A DNA stretch of 64,000 nucleotides from Axinella damicornis. Taxonomy: Eukaryota; Porifera; Demospongiae; Axinellida; Axinellidae. Each line of letters begins with the position of its first letter. Position 1 is the first letter of the stretch. This document shows, in pieces, positions 12,001 through 22,299 of this stretch. The stretch spans positions 1,353,318 to 1,417,317 of the forward strand of contig OZ007515.1 in assembly GCA_963931865.1 (NCBI GenBank). Reading direction: 5' to 3'. Made by a program: the position numbers and the translations under genes. Under the pieces are notes generated by a model, which did not search any database, was not told the origin of the DNA, and saw only the letters and a list, made by a program, of their open reading frames with translations.

Positions 12001-13798
12001 AAGATTGATAGCGTGGGACCAGCATCTTATTGATGAAGTGGTGAAAGTAGCTACTTTAATGGTGAAATCTAATGACGAATCCATACTTACACTGTTCACA
12101 CTGTCCAGAGGTGTGGTTCCCAAACTGGTTTGTTGGACAAGTCTCCACACAAAGACCACTAGACTCATAGAATGGTGGTGTAGTACAGTTGTCTGAGTGG
12201 AATGGAGAGCAATGAGTTTCTGATGCTGAATCATGCTGGGTTTTATTTCAATAGCAGTCTTCACAACTATACACACGCATAGCTACATTCAAGACCAGTG
12301 CAACTACAAACATCTATTACTTAATTCGTTAGTTCAATGTAGACCACTTGAGGCAGCTTGCATATCAGATGGTCATGGCAACACAACATGCATACTGGTA
12401 CTCTGCACCTCATGCAGGCAATGCAGTCTCAGTAGCTTAATTAATTCAGCAAAGTACAGAACAACATTACATGACCACAGCTGGTTAGCTATATCATACT
12501 TTCATGAATAGTGGGTGTCCTCTCGTTTTCCCAGAAAGTGAGGTATGTCTGTACCACAGCATACCTGTAGCACAGCAACAAGATGAATGGACACATGGTC
12601 ACTTGACTCTCTTAATCTTGCAAGTGCTTCATTATGAAAGTAAGACCAACGTAAGGTAGTCATGGAGACTAGTAACTACCACGGCAAACATCAGTCCAGA
12701 ACACAAAGTTGGTGTCTATATATATAGTAATCTTACGCGAATGTGACAGCCCCAGTGCCAGCAGAGGGAGCAGTCCAGGAGACTGTCACAGAATCCTTAT
12801 CACTTCTCATGTTGTGGGTTATAGCACTCTGCAATGATAAGATCAAATTCCTATTCAACTGCATCTACTCTACATAGATCAGGTGGACATGTACATGTAA
12901 TGAGGGAACCCCATGCAGCTTTTACTGCAGGGTTTGGCCTTCCAAGAACTTCTCTAACATACACTTGGTGTGCCACATGAACTGAGTCTTGCAACGCTTC
13001 CAGGAGGAGGGGTCACGAAGGTACCCACACCAGGGGAGTCATCAGCTGCGAGTCTGCCCTGGATGAAGAACCCCCTGAAGGTGGGACTGTTGCCAGCAGC
13101 AGAGAGAGTCACTGCATGGGCACGGTATGGACAATATATAACTCGGCAGGAATCTAATTATGTTCATATGCCTATATATATAAATCCATAGTTGAAACAC
13201 TATAATGTCATCCTTTCTGCAAAGCCATGCAGTTGATATACTATCATGTAATCATGCAGAATCAGTATAGCTGCAAGAACCTTTCCAGGATCAAGGGGAG
13301 CTAATCCGTCATGAACTGAGGGGTCCCTTGCAGGCTGGAAGGTACATTAATATCAAAGAAAGTGTCATTGATAGCCATAGTGTCATAGAGCATGCATCTA
13401 GACAAGTCTCACCATCAGTCCTGCATGTTTGAAAGGCTTGCCATCCACATTGATCTTGTAGCATAACCCCATGCAGGGTCTACATATAATTACCTGGTGT
13501 CCAAAAGCTAATGGTTATACTGGTAGCTATGGATAGTGAATGTGGTCGTCTGCTTTCATGATGCACAGTGGGTACTAAACTCACATTGGTATGTCCTCCC
13601 TGGTAGGTACCTGAAGCCTCCACTCCCATCATCAAAGACACTGAGGTCAATGGTGTATGGGTTGGTTGAGGTCTGCGCTGAGGCAGAGTGGTTGGTAGTA
13701 ACAGTCGAGCAAGCTAGCAAGGGGGCGCCAGTTGGGTAGGAAATGACGGGAACCGCAGTAGAGACCAGCAGCAACACTACTGCTACCAGGGCTCTCAT
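1..13798 (-). CDS. Gene 1: Reeler / double EGF-array type I membrane protein (3' end outside window)
   Basis: Exons, 5' to 3': 13585-13798, 12963-13111, 12737-12828, 12500-12564, 12091-12192, 11045-11479, 9135-10655, 8808-8906, 7155-7583, 3803-6745, 3236-3646, 748-915, 289-539; 2293 codons and continuing left. Domains: signal peptide (about residues 1-20, hydrophobic core VAVVLLLVSTAVPVIS), Reeler (21-173, YPTGAP start, FRGFFIQGR core, VTVSWTAP strand), furin-like motif (174-207), cadherin-like module (208-352), 13 EGF repeats (353-859), second furin-like motif, second cadherin-like module, 24 EGF repeats (1036-2016) ending in a third cysteine motif, third cadherin-like module (2017-2153), TM helix followed by RRRRK, acidic tail. 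Every junction is GT-AG with matching phase; most are phase 1. No catalytic domain is visible; an adhesion or receptor role is inferred. The last tail exons seen in genes A and C must lie left of base 1. Confidence 0.8.
128..176. repeat. Perfect 24-bp inverted repeat (hairpin)
   Basis: Arms 128-151 and 153-176 are exact reverse complements separated by one base. The arm begins aagtctcagaacagcaagta. It lies just left of gene 1's last visible tail exon. There is no T-run or other sign of a defined RNA; it is probably a miniature foldback element. Confidence 0.8.
289..915 (-). CDS. Gene 1 transmembrane and cytoplasmic-tail exons
   Basis: Exon 748-915 (168 nt, the same length in genes A, C and D) encodes a GGGATDVTP stalk, the helix FNLLWIAAGAIAVAVLAAVF continuing to a CACGLLC stretch, then the stop-transfer RRRRK and KYVFDTG. 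Exon 289-539 encodes the acidic Thr/Ser/Pro-rich tail with ETDLNTATPDTQNAATSG and STVVENPSPEHPADGEEA, ending in phase 0 at a GTGTGT donor. No tyrosine or enzymatic domain is seen in this tail exon. The next exon expected from genes A and C (VPxxENTHPPPSE) is not in bases 1-288. Confidence 0.75.
1051..1177. mobile_element. Foldback MITE-like element in gene 1 intron
   Basis: The ends are inverted: ataccgtagatcgggaaatt at the left and the complement of it, aatttcccgatctatggtat, at the right. The interior is AT-rich with further partial inversions (attttcgtg). A copy is at the equivalent position of gene C (43271-43397) because both lie in the duplicated segment. No transposase ORF is present. 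Confidence 0.7.
2481..2821. repeat. Nested inverted repeats, including halves of the TAGCCTCG foldback family
   Basis: The first inverted pair is gttcagcagcagtagagaac near 2481 with its complement near 2665-2695 (ctctggaaagatcccc / ggggatctttccagag inside). The second pair is TAGCCTCGTTCCCAGGCC at 2595 and its complement ending at 2821, with the shared inner motif gcttttcgtcgcttgca. The two pairs interleave, suggesting insertion of one foldback element into another. The same structure is present at 44697-45037 in gene C. Confidence 0.7.
3011..3262. repeat. 27-29 bp minisatellite spanning a splice donor
   Basis: Nine copies of the unit cataccagtaactgtaatct plus gtattaa. The seven right-hand copies are spaced exactly 27 bp apart and the two left-hand ones 29 bp (an extra TA). 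The paralogous site in gene C (45227-45257) has one copy, so the expansion happened after the gene 1/gene C duplication. Confidence 0.95.
3016..3646 (-). CDS. Gene 1 membrane-proximal cadherin-like exon with repeated 3' end
   Basis: The minimal exon is 3236-3646 (411 nt, 137 aa), the same length as gene C 45232-45642. It encodes YRAILNATTYATSVTTDD, IFINNTYFQIPRAIIFQIE, GSDPTLDPATVPILKISK and a final QITVTG strand, matching the cadherin-like modules upstream. The last 20 coding bases plus the GTATGT donor and the next few bases are tandemly repeated leftward. Donors therefore occur with exon edges at 3236, 3209, 3182, 3155, 3128, 3101 and 3074 (27-nt steps, all in frame), then at 3045 and 3016 (29-nt steps). 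Using a downstream donor would add 9-residue units (MLIQITVTG). Confidence 0.75.
3803..6745 (-). CDS. Gene 1 second EGF-array exon (24 repeats)
   Basis: A 2943-nt phase 1-1 exon. It starts with the same seven distinct repeats as EGF1, then runs of about 38-aa repeats (114 bp). Two junctions have longer linkers, DVNDPNHAACTPTTC and DEDDRNFTACTPTTC. The final element EPCETSLYYYNGDC...CPDGFYGNYPT...CTPC is not an EGF but a furin-like cysteine motif. Most repeats carry CLNGGTC, the C2-x4-T-C3 O-fucose consensus known from Notch. One repeat (around 5101-5130) reads AGFTCANC with a seventh cysteine. The exon is nearly identical to the 5' and 3' parts of gene C's array. Confidence 0.85.
7155..8906 (-). 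CDS. Gene 1 second furin-like exon and second cadherin-like exon
   Basis: Exon 8808-8906 encodes a cysteine motif of 33 residues (CTLPFYESGGLCVETCP, FGNHTSGQCEQC), resembling furin-like or growth-factor-receptor cysteine repeats. Exon 7155-7583 encodes a second copy of the cadherin-like module (ISLNATTYVAEITADTPF). Both are phase 1-1 and closely match exons 12091-12192 and 11045-11479, so gene 1 contains an internal duplication of furin, cadherin-like and EGF modules. Confidence 0.75.
7584..8807. other. Gene 1 intron between cadherin-like and furin-like exons
   Basis: 1.2 kb without a supported exon. Short TA-rich and TG/TA microsatellite-like sequence lies near 8220-8300. Nothing else recognised. 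Confidence 0.6.
9135..10655 (-). CDS. Gene 1 first EGF-array exon (13 repeats)
   Basis: One 1521-nt phase 1-1 exon. The first seven repeats are individually distinct: DPCQPDPC, DDCEGVNC, NECETIGC, a long DHCEP repeat, DECESI, TPCDPNPC and NECMSDPC. They are followed by the generic DFCTxDTCLNGGTC type. Six cysteines per repeat are conserved. Several early repeats carry the calcium-binding and Asx-hydroxylation pattern (D-I-N/D-E-C and CTDIVNEFTCQC). It ends at GVIC with a GTGAGG donor. The exon lacks the terminal EPCETSLYYYNGDC motif found in the second array, so it is the 'EGF1' type, like gene B's. Confidence 0.85.
10798..10853. repeat. Perfect 27-bp inverted repeat in gene 1 intron
   Basis: Arms 10798-10824 and 10827-10853 are exact complements around a 2-base centre; the arm begins gctagaaatggggttaaacc. 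Likely a miniature foldback element in the intron between the first cadherin-like exon and EGF1. Confidence 0.8.
11045..11479 (-). CDS. Gene 1 first cadherin-like module exon
   Basis: A single phase 1-1 exon of 435 nt (145 aa). It begins with YTISLNATTYVAEITADTP and GTPVLYLGAEIDG, has a middle strand TNTITIVNQIVYADDPRN, and ends with VRAVVTVNPPPG. The order (a Y.a.i strand, GTPVL, a late aVD strand, a final VTV strand) resembles a cadherin repeat, but the calcium motifs DxNDN and LDRE are absent. The name is therefore a fold-level inference. Clearly homologous modules are at 7155-7583, 36845-37273 and 60765-61166, and more distant ones precede every TM exon of this type (3236-3646 and equivalents). 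Confidence 0.6.
12500..13798 (-). CDS. Gene 1 signal peptide and Reeler domain (4 exons)
   Basis: The four exons encode a secretion signal and a domain matching the Reeler family (N-terminus of reelin, also found in insect immune and spondin-type proteins). Visible hallmarks are the N-terminal YPTGAP followed by a cysteine, TSTNPYTIDLSVFDDGSGGF, then SPTFRGFFIQGR, then VTVSWTAPSAGTGAVTF and a closing strand around TFWENER. Donors and acceptors are GTGAGT/CAG, GTATGT/CAG and GTAAGA/CAG, with phases 1, 0, 2, 1. The same four-exon head, with the same split positions, recurs in genes B, C and D. Confidence 0.85.
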
Positions 13799-13823
13799 GT
13801 TTGAATGTGATCTGCACCTACAC

Positions 13824-13846
13824 CTATATAGTAGCTATATAATAAG
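13824..13846 (-). promoter_or_regulatory. TATA-like sequences upstream of gene 1 start
   Basis: Read on the minus strand, CTTATTATATAG (13835-13846) and CTATATAGG (about 13822-13830) lie 25-48 bases upstream of the ATG at 13798. The spacing suits a TATA box with a very short 5' leader. This is sequence resemblance only. Confidence 0.3.
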
Positions 13847-15525
13847 AAAGAGGGGTTCATTATCATAAAAGTTACAATGCAGCAGGAAAACCTTCTTTTC
13901 AAATGATAGGTAGAACTGCATGCAGTATCTATTTGGTAACACTTCCAGTTAAAAGTAAATTTAGGTACCATTGTTGACCCCTCTGTAGACTTACAATACT
14001 TGTCCATTGTTTACGTTATGAATACTATACAACTATGAATTTTTATTTCTCTCAACTGCTTCCCTGTAAATGTCACCTGACAAGAAACACAAATAGCTAG
14101 CCCAAGAGGCCGAGGGCTTAAGAATATAGCTGATTTTCTGGAAGTTCCCATATAATGGTAGTTAGCTAATGGCAGAGCATGCTAAAGTTGTTTTCCAACC
14201 ATTACACTACAACAGTTACTATAATTATTATTGAAATAGTTACCAAATTATTTCTGCACTCGTACACCTGTAAGCATGGTCGAGAGGCATACAAACTATG
14301 CTGCCGGGGCTGACGCAGGAGACAGACAGAGAACAGAAATGCCCCGTAACAAAGGCTGTCACTAAGTCTTTGATTACAAAGGCTGTGAAACTGACACAAG
14401 AGATTTCGGCGTAGGTAATAATTACTACTTTAGAGCGCCCCTGCCTTTGATCACACGTGTTTGAGCCACGCCCCATTACCTGGCTGCAATTCCGCTAACG
14501 ACGTAAAGCTAGTCTGCAGGCCTCTATCTCTGCTCCGTCAACGAAAGTGCCTTCTCTGCCGGCCTCTATCACTGCTCTATCTGCCGTGTACACTTGCAAC
14601 ATGTGTACCTGTAGCTATGCACACGCCCACATTTCGTATTAAATTCCCAAATGTGGGCGGGGCTGAGTAGAATTTGTACTAAGCTGGAAACCACATCACA
14701 TTGAGGTCAAGGGGTTGGTCGTTCAGTATGATTGATGGTCCTCACTACATATCACTAGCCTGAGACACTCATGCACACTTGTACTGACGGTCAGTGTTCC
14801 TCTATCCTCCAAACATGTACCACCGTTTGGCATGTGTCTACAGTTTGCACCAGTTATACAGTAGATCACAGAAGTAGATCACTAGCTCCTTGTCGTATGT
14901 TCCACACTTGAAACAGGTGTTGATTATCACAGATCTGGAAGGTCTGTTTGTTCCACTGTACCATTAATATTCAGGACAATGCAACGGATGTTCCTCGTGG
15001 CCTTGATCATACCTAGCTAGCTATGCACACACCTCATCTTGCATCGAATTTGGAAGTGTGAGTGGAATAGTTTGATGATCCTCGCCACACATCACTCCTA
15101 ACCTGAGACACTCGCACTGACGGTCAGTGCTCTACTGCCTACATACACATGTGATCAAGAGGATAAAAGCTGCAGCCCATAATTATTTTAGGAAGTGCTT
15201 TGCATTAGCCAGCTGTAGTTCATGATAAATTATAACGATGTTGTTCTGTGACCACAGAGTTTGCAGTGCAGGGTATATGCATGCTACCTATAGGTTGTAA
15301 TTTAAAGTGGCATACAACACAAACAGTAAAACCTAAAACACACATAAAACTGGCATGGGCATATACATGAGTATATACTACACTATGTACACCATGAGAA
15401 ATAATTATATAACGACATATTGGACTGAGGGAGACTGATATGTTATCTGTAGTACATAATTATAGCTACATAATAATATTACGTTCATCTCCACAACAAC
15501 CAACTAACTATATAGTTCCAGATAT
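13847..15525. other. Intergenic region between gene A and gene 1, with EGF-exon relics
   Basis: No intact gene. A GC-box-bearing block (14461-14665, containing gtgggcggggctgag) is shared with the upstream regions of genes A and B. At about 14733-14990 and 15074-15150, degenerate minus-strand EGF-exon 3' ends can be read (cctcgccacacatcactcc, then fragments of cysteine codons), with frameshifts. 15150-15525 is homologous to 41285-41688, the region just 3' of gene C. Confidence 0.6.
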
Positions 15526-15726
15526 TTAAGTGGTAGTGTCGTGTTTCTCGGGAGGAGGCTGCTCATTCTCTGGAGAAGGAGCCTGCAAACAGTTGGAGCA
15601 ATCAGATCACACTGCATCGATAGACACAATATTCATACATGGCTACTGTACATCAATCAGCCACAAACTCACAAAAATCAGATGCTAGCTGCAGAGGTAC
15701 TTTCCCCATTGAAGATCTATCTATCT

Positions 15727-15765
<39 letters not shown>

Positions 15766-17410
15766 GTCATGTTTATTACAGTTAGTAATGGTAATGGTAA
15801 CTTGACAGCAAGTTGCAAGTTTTCCATGCACACAAGTCCACATACATTTCAACCATACCATAATACCACATTGTAAGGCATGCACAGTGGCTCACCCCGT
15901 GCGTTGTGGTTGTGGTCTGAGATGCCTCTTCCTCATCTGTTGGAGTCTCTGGAGATGGATTCTCAATCACCATGCTAAAATCAGGGGTTGTGGAAATAGT
16001 AGTATCAGGCTCCGAGGGAGGAGGATGCGTATTGTCTGGGCCTGGAACCTGCAGAGAGATGAGTAATCAAGTCTCATGCACATGAGTAGGTTACGACTGC
16101 ATCTTAATGGCTAAATTAATGTATTGCTGAACAGCAATAATTGATGCTAGGGTCTTGTATTCTTCCATATGTATGAATTATATCAGACAATGCTGTACTA
16201 TACACAGCAAACTAATGCAGTCACAAGCAAGCATTGTGGCACACCTCATGTGTTGTAGTCTGGGTTGCTTCCTCTCCATCTGCAGGTTCAGGAGAGGGAT
16301 TCTCAATAACAGTGCCGATGTTGTTGAAGTCTGTGTCTGCGAAGGTGGTGACAGAATTTGCATTGTCCATGTGACCTGAGGTTGCTGTATTCTGAGTATT
16401 GGTTGTGGCAGTGTTGATGTCTATTTCTTCAAGAGGAATGCTGTCAGCTTCAGCACCATGCTCAACTGTCCAGGTGGTTTGTATACGCTGGTTATTTCTC
16501 TCTGTAGGAACAATTTGTGTAATTAGGGTGGACGAATGCTTCAATACAGAGAATGCAATCTGCATATCAATGAGCGAACTGTTGTAACCGTACTGAACAA
16601 CAATACAGATCTACCACAACTATACATCTATGCACACAGTTTAATTATATTCCCATGTAGGCTCCCCTTCCTCCCCCTTCCTTCCAAGGCTATACCTGTG
16701 TCGAAGACATATTTTCTTTTTCTTTTGCCACAGAGAACGCCACAGACACAAACTGTAGTAAGTACTGCAACCAACACTAGCAGTGCTACCACACCAACTG
16801 AGATCCACAGTAAGTTGAACTTCACTCGGTCTTCTGCTGGTGTGACATCAGTTGCACCACCACCTTGCAGTGAATGTAAGCAATCCAAATCTGATGTAAA
16901 ACCTCTCTACGTCACAGTATATTATACATGCACAGATCTGACAGAGATTGTACATCCTACAGCCGGAAATATGTAGTATCTTTGTTCAGTAATTGCATAA
17001 CATACCAGTTATTGTAATCTGCACTGTTGATTCATGCTGTCGAATAATTCCTGCATCTTCTCGAGGCACTACAGTGACAGTCAATTCTCCTTCGTACTCC
17101 CCAGCTTGCACTCCCTGTGTAGGCAGATACACAATTGGTTTTGAAATCTTGAGAATGGGGACTGTAGCTGGATCCAAGTTGGGGTCACTGGCATCAAAGA
17201 TCAGCACATCTGACTCTTCTCCACCCTCAAACACCAACAATCCATTTGTGTCTGTTTCGATTCGAAAAATGATTGCTTGAGGAATTTGAAAGTATGTGTT
17301 GTTTATGAAGATCGTGAAGCTTACAACAGGTTCTCCACTCTGAGTGTCATCCGTAGTAACTGATGCTGAATAGCTTGTAGCATTCAAGATAGCCCTGTAG
17401 TCTTCTGGAA
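15526..17410 (-). CDS. Gene A cadherin-like, TM and tail exons
   Basis: Exon 17006-17410 is the membrane-proximal cadherin-like module (AILNATSYSASVTTDD, GSDPNLDPATVPILKISK, ending QITITG). 16696-16863 is the TM exon (NLLWISVGVVALLVLVAVL then GKRKRKYVFDTG). Tail exons 16245-16501, 15896-16048 and 15526-15582 carry VIENPSPEPADGEEATQTTT, then VPGPDNTHPPPSEPDTT and MVIENPSPETPTDEEEASQ, then APSPENEQPPPEKHDTTT and stop. The tail has no tyrosine, is acidic and Thr/Ser/Pro-rich, and repeats its ENPSPE motif. It resembles no catalytic domain. Confidence 0.8.
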
Positions 17411-20400
17411 CTGGAAGAACAGTGATTATGCGGTGTTATGACATAACATTGCATTGTCCAGATTGCTGATGAGACTTTCCTACTTAGAATTCAGTCACCA
17501 AAAACTAACAAGTAGGTTTCTTGGACAAGTCATGAATGCAGTATTGTTATTTGAAACCTTATAGTCTACAACTCACATGGGGCACAAAGAGTGGTAGTGT
17601 GCTCTCCATAGTATCCATCTGGGCACACTGCAGTGCAATCTCCATTGTAGTAGTAGAGGGAGGTTTCACAAGGTTCAGCGAGTATACCGCAGTCAGAACT
17701 AGTGAAGTCAGGAGGGCATTCACATCGAGTCCGTGTTCCAACCCCTTCCAAACATGTCCCTCCATTCCAGCAGGAATCTGGCTGGCAGAAGGAGAGGTCA
17801 GACCCACAAAATGGACCACTGAATCCAGAGACACATTCACAGGTTGTGACTGTACCAGGCCCTTCAAGGCAAGTTCCACCGTTCAAACATGTTTCTGATT
17901 CACAGAATGGAAGATCGATTTCACATGTAACTCCAGTAAAACCTTCAGAGCAGCTGCAGTTGGTTCCATTTCCTAGCCCCTCAATACATGATCCACCATT
18001 TTCACACATGTCTGGCATACAGAAGTCCAAATCTACACTGCAATTAGAGCCACTGAATCCAACACTGCAATAACATGTTGTCTCAATACCTGGTCCTTCA
18101 CTGCATGTCCCACCATTAAGACAAGTGCTTGCTGTACAGAATTCAAGGTCTATACTGCAGTTTCCACCAGTGAAGCCATCAGCACAATCACAAGTGGTAA
18201 CAGTTCCAAGTCCTTCATTGCATGTCCCACCATTAAGACAAGTGTCCTCGGTACAGAAATCTAAATCAACACTGCAGTTTGCACCAGTGAAACCAGCAGC
18301 ACAATCACAAGTCGTCAAGGTTCCAAATTCCTCATTACATGTCCCACCATTAAGACAAGTGTCCACCTCACAGAATGGAAGATCGATTTGACATGTTGTT
18401 CCATTGAATCCGTCAGCACAATTACAGCTTGTTGCAGGTCCGTATTCTTCCATACATGTTCCACCATTATCACAGGTGGTTGGTTCACAGTCTGGAGGGT
18501 CTGTTTCACACATCATTCCAGTGAAGCCAGTGGGACAGTCACACGTTATCATTGCTCCTGTTCCTTCAATACAAGTTCCTCCATTCATGCAGGTTGTTGG
18601 TGTACAGAAGCTGAGATCTGTTGTACAGTTAGGTCCACTGAAACCTTCAGCACATACACACGTGGTTTCTGTTCCATTCCCTTCTACACATGTACCATTA
18701 TTCTGACAAGTCTCGGATGTGCAGAAGTCCTCATCCACATCACACATGGCCCCAGAGTAGCCCATAGGACACTGGCAAATGAATCCATTCACTATGTCTG
18801 TACATGTCCCACTATTGTCACACGGATCACTCATACACTCATTTATTTCCGTGGAGCAGTTCAGGCCAGTGTAGCCAGGGGGACAGTTGCACGTATAATC
18901 GGACATCCCACTCTGGATACAGGTTCCCCCATTCTCACATGGATTTGGATCACAAGGAGTTATGTCAATTTCACAGCGATCACCGCTATAGTCTGATGTA
19001 CAATCACACTCATGTCTGCCAAATAGGAGGTTGGTACAGTTGCCATCATTGAAGCAGGCAGGTTCACCAGTTGTAGCGGGTATGGACTCACATTCATCAA
19101 TGTCTTGTGAACAGTTGTAGCCAGTGAAACCAATGACACAGTTGCATGTGTACGTGGTGTTTCCATCGTTGCAGCCTACAGATCCTAGGTTATCACATGG
19201 TCCGAATGGTCGTGGTTCACAGTGGTCTATATCTATCTCACAGCGTGCACCAGTCCAGCCAGGATAACAATCACACTCAATTCCATTGACCAAGTCAGTG
19301 CAAGCACCATTCACACATCCAATCGTTTCACACTCATTAATGTTAGTGCCACAAGACATGTCTGTGAACCCGGGGCTACACATGCACTGAAATGATTCAA
19401 CACCATCAACACACGTCCCATTCCCACAGTTCACTCCCTCACAATCATCAATTTGAGTCTGACAGTTGTTGCCTGTGAAGTCTGGTGGACAGGTGCAGGT
19501 GTAGGAGGTTGTGCTCTGTGCATTGCAGGTTGCTCCATTCATACAAGGATCAGGTTGACAAGGATCTAGAGGGTAAATATTGCATACACTAGATGCACAT
19601 TGGCTGGTTTGTTATGTGCATATTATAGCTAAGGTCAATTGGTTCAGTTAAGAGGCCAGAATATCTACCATTGTGATATAGAGAATGCATGCAGTTTCAT
19701 TCCCAGGCCCCTGCACCCAGCTCTTCATTGTGGCAAAAGCTGGGTAGGAACCTGGGAACGAGGCTAGGATGCATGCATAATGCATGTTTACAACACACTC
19801 TGAAACTCTATTCCCATAAATGTGTGGCAACTGTTAGCCAGAAACAAGGGTGATATTTTCTCATATTGTGGAGTTTCGCATTCATAACAATATGACTAAT
19901 AGATGAGTGATATTTCCCAGTACACACTACATATGTATGTATACTATAGGCATATGTACGCGCACAATGTGCCTCACGCGGAAATGGAAACGCAGAGTCG
20001 GAAATGGTGACTCAGAGGCGAAGTCGAGAATAAATATTGTAGTCAGCTCTGGGGTCTCCTGTGCATAGCTACTATTTTGAGGTACACTAAAAAAGCTCAC
20101 ATTTGATGAAGAGATGACGCTCTGATGCCCTTTGCCTATCCTCCTCATGGGTCAACAAGCAAAGTGCGTCGCTCTGCTGCTGGCACGCAAGTTGTCTTCT
20201 GTCTGTGTTGTCCTGTCGTCTGTCATTTCGCTGTTGAACAGTTAATCGTCTTCAATGCCTTTGGCTCGTTCCCTAGCCAGTTGTCGTGCTACAATGTACA
20301 CTCCAAATGGTGTAGATATACACCCACTAACATCTCCACTCACGCATAAAACACACACTGGGAGTACCAGCTGTGCATGCCTAGCTAATGTACCCACTCA

Positions 20401-22260
20401 AAACCATCTGCAGTTCAGATATAGTTCCTCCTCCCTACCCACACTACCCACACAGCATTATCTGCGTGCCCACACGTGCAGTCCCTTGGAGTCCCCTGGG
20501 GACTTTGCCATTACCTGAAATGGTCACATCAACTTCTGCATGGCTACATCCCAGGTGGTTGAGAGCCAGGCACTCATAGAGACCTCTGTCGGTCAGAGTG
20601 ACAGAGGAGAGGGAGAGAGTGAAGGAGGGGGAGGAGGGTGTGATCACCTCGGAGGTAAGTGTAGTGGCACCCTTGTACCAGATTACTGTCACTTGGTCTG
20701 TGAAAACGTGTGTGTGTGTGTGTGCGAATGACAGGGGGACGTGTATGCATGTGACCAAGGGATGTGTATGCATGTGACAGAGTCATGTGTGTGCATGTGA
20801 CAGGGTTGTGTGTGGGTGCATGTGACAGAGGGGCATGTGCGTGCATGTGGCAGGGGGCAAGTGTGTGTATGTGACAGGGGGCAAGTGTGTGTATGTGACA
20901 GGGGGCAAGTGTGTGTATGTGACAGGGGGCAAGTGTGTGCATGTGACAGGGGGCAAGTGTGTGTATGTGACAGGGGGCAAGTGTGTGCATGTGACAGGGG
21001 GCAAGTGTGTGTATGTGACAGGGGGCAAGTGTGTGCATGTGACAGGGGGCAAGTGTGTGCATGTGACAAGGGGCAAGTGTGTGCATGTGACAGGGGGCAA
21101 GTGTGTGTATGTGACAGGGGGAAAGTGTGTGTATGTGACAGGGGGCAAGTGTGTGCATGTGACAGGGGGCAAGTGTGTGTGTGTGTGACGGGGGGCAAGT
21201 GTGTGTATACGTATGTGACAGGAGATTGCCTCACACATGCCCCCATCACATTACACACACATTTCCCTCTATCAAATGCACATGCACACACAATTTCTTG
21301 TCACATGCACACACAGTCTCTTGTCACATGCACACACACTCTCTTGTCACATGCACACACAATCTCTTGTCACATGCGCACACAATTTCTTGTCACATGC
21401 GCACACAATCTCTTGTCACATGCGCACACAATCTCTTGTCACATGCGCACACAATCTCTTGTCACATGCGCACACAATCTCTTGTCACATGTACATGCAA
21501 TCTCTTATGCATGTGACAAGAGATTGTGTGGCAGCTGGCCAGAGCATTTGCATAAGCGCAAGATCTTGCACTTATGCAAATGCTCTGGCCTTGCAGCTTT
21601 CACATGCTACACTCCATGTAGATGACATGATAATGACATGTTGTACCATGCTGGCATTACTGTACCACATCAAGGCACCACTGACTACCTGGTAATACAT
21701 CTGCTGTTTACTGCAGCAGCAACTATGGCAGTTTGTACCACAGCAACCTGACCAATCAGGGACACACGCATCATTACTACAACCTGACCATATGGGGGAC
21801 ACAAACACATCGTTACTGCCAAATGCAGGAACATCAGAAAGCATCATCACTGTAATATTACACTGGCCGTGAGCTCGATCTACAGGATCCTCATCTAATC
21901 ACTATTGCTGCTAGTGAAGACTGACTTCTTGTGCAAGGGCCTTCATACCTGTGCCACTGATCCAGCATGTGAGATTGATGGAGTCACTGACTGTGATGGA
22001 TATGCTGGGTGAGGGTATGGTGACCTGGGGAGGGACTGATCATGAGCGTGTGAGGGAGGAAAGGGCATATAGCGTCATGAATGGCATCACACAATATGAA
22101 TCTAGATCTGTTGGCTGCAGAACACAGTCCAGTGTGGGGCATGAGCTAAGGATTGGCCCTCCCCTCTCCCCCCACCATATGAATGGTATTCTCTCAACTC
22201 CATCATTCAGGTAATTAATTGGCCATGTCACATAATGAATGGTCACCATGTGGTGATGTT

Positions 22261-22299
<39 letters not shown>

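Noticed and set aside
20574..21695. Several overlapping ORFs on both strands (His/Cys/Pro-rich or Gly/Lys/Val-rich)
   Set aside because: All are translations of the 24-bp and 23-bp minisatellites inside gene A's intron; six frames are equally open.
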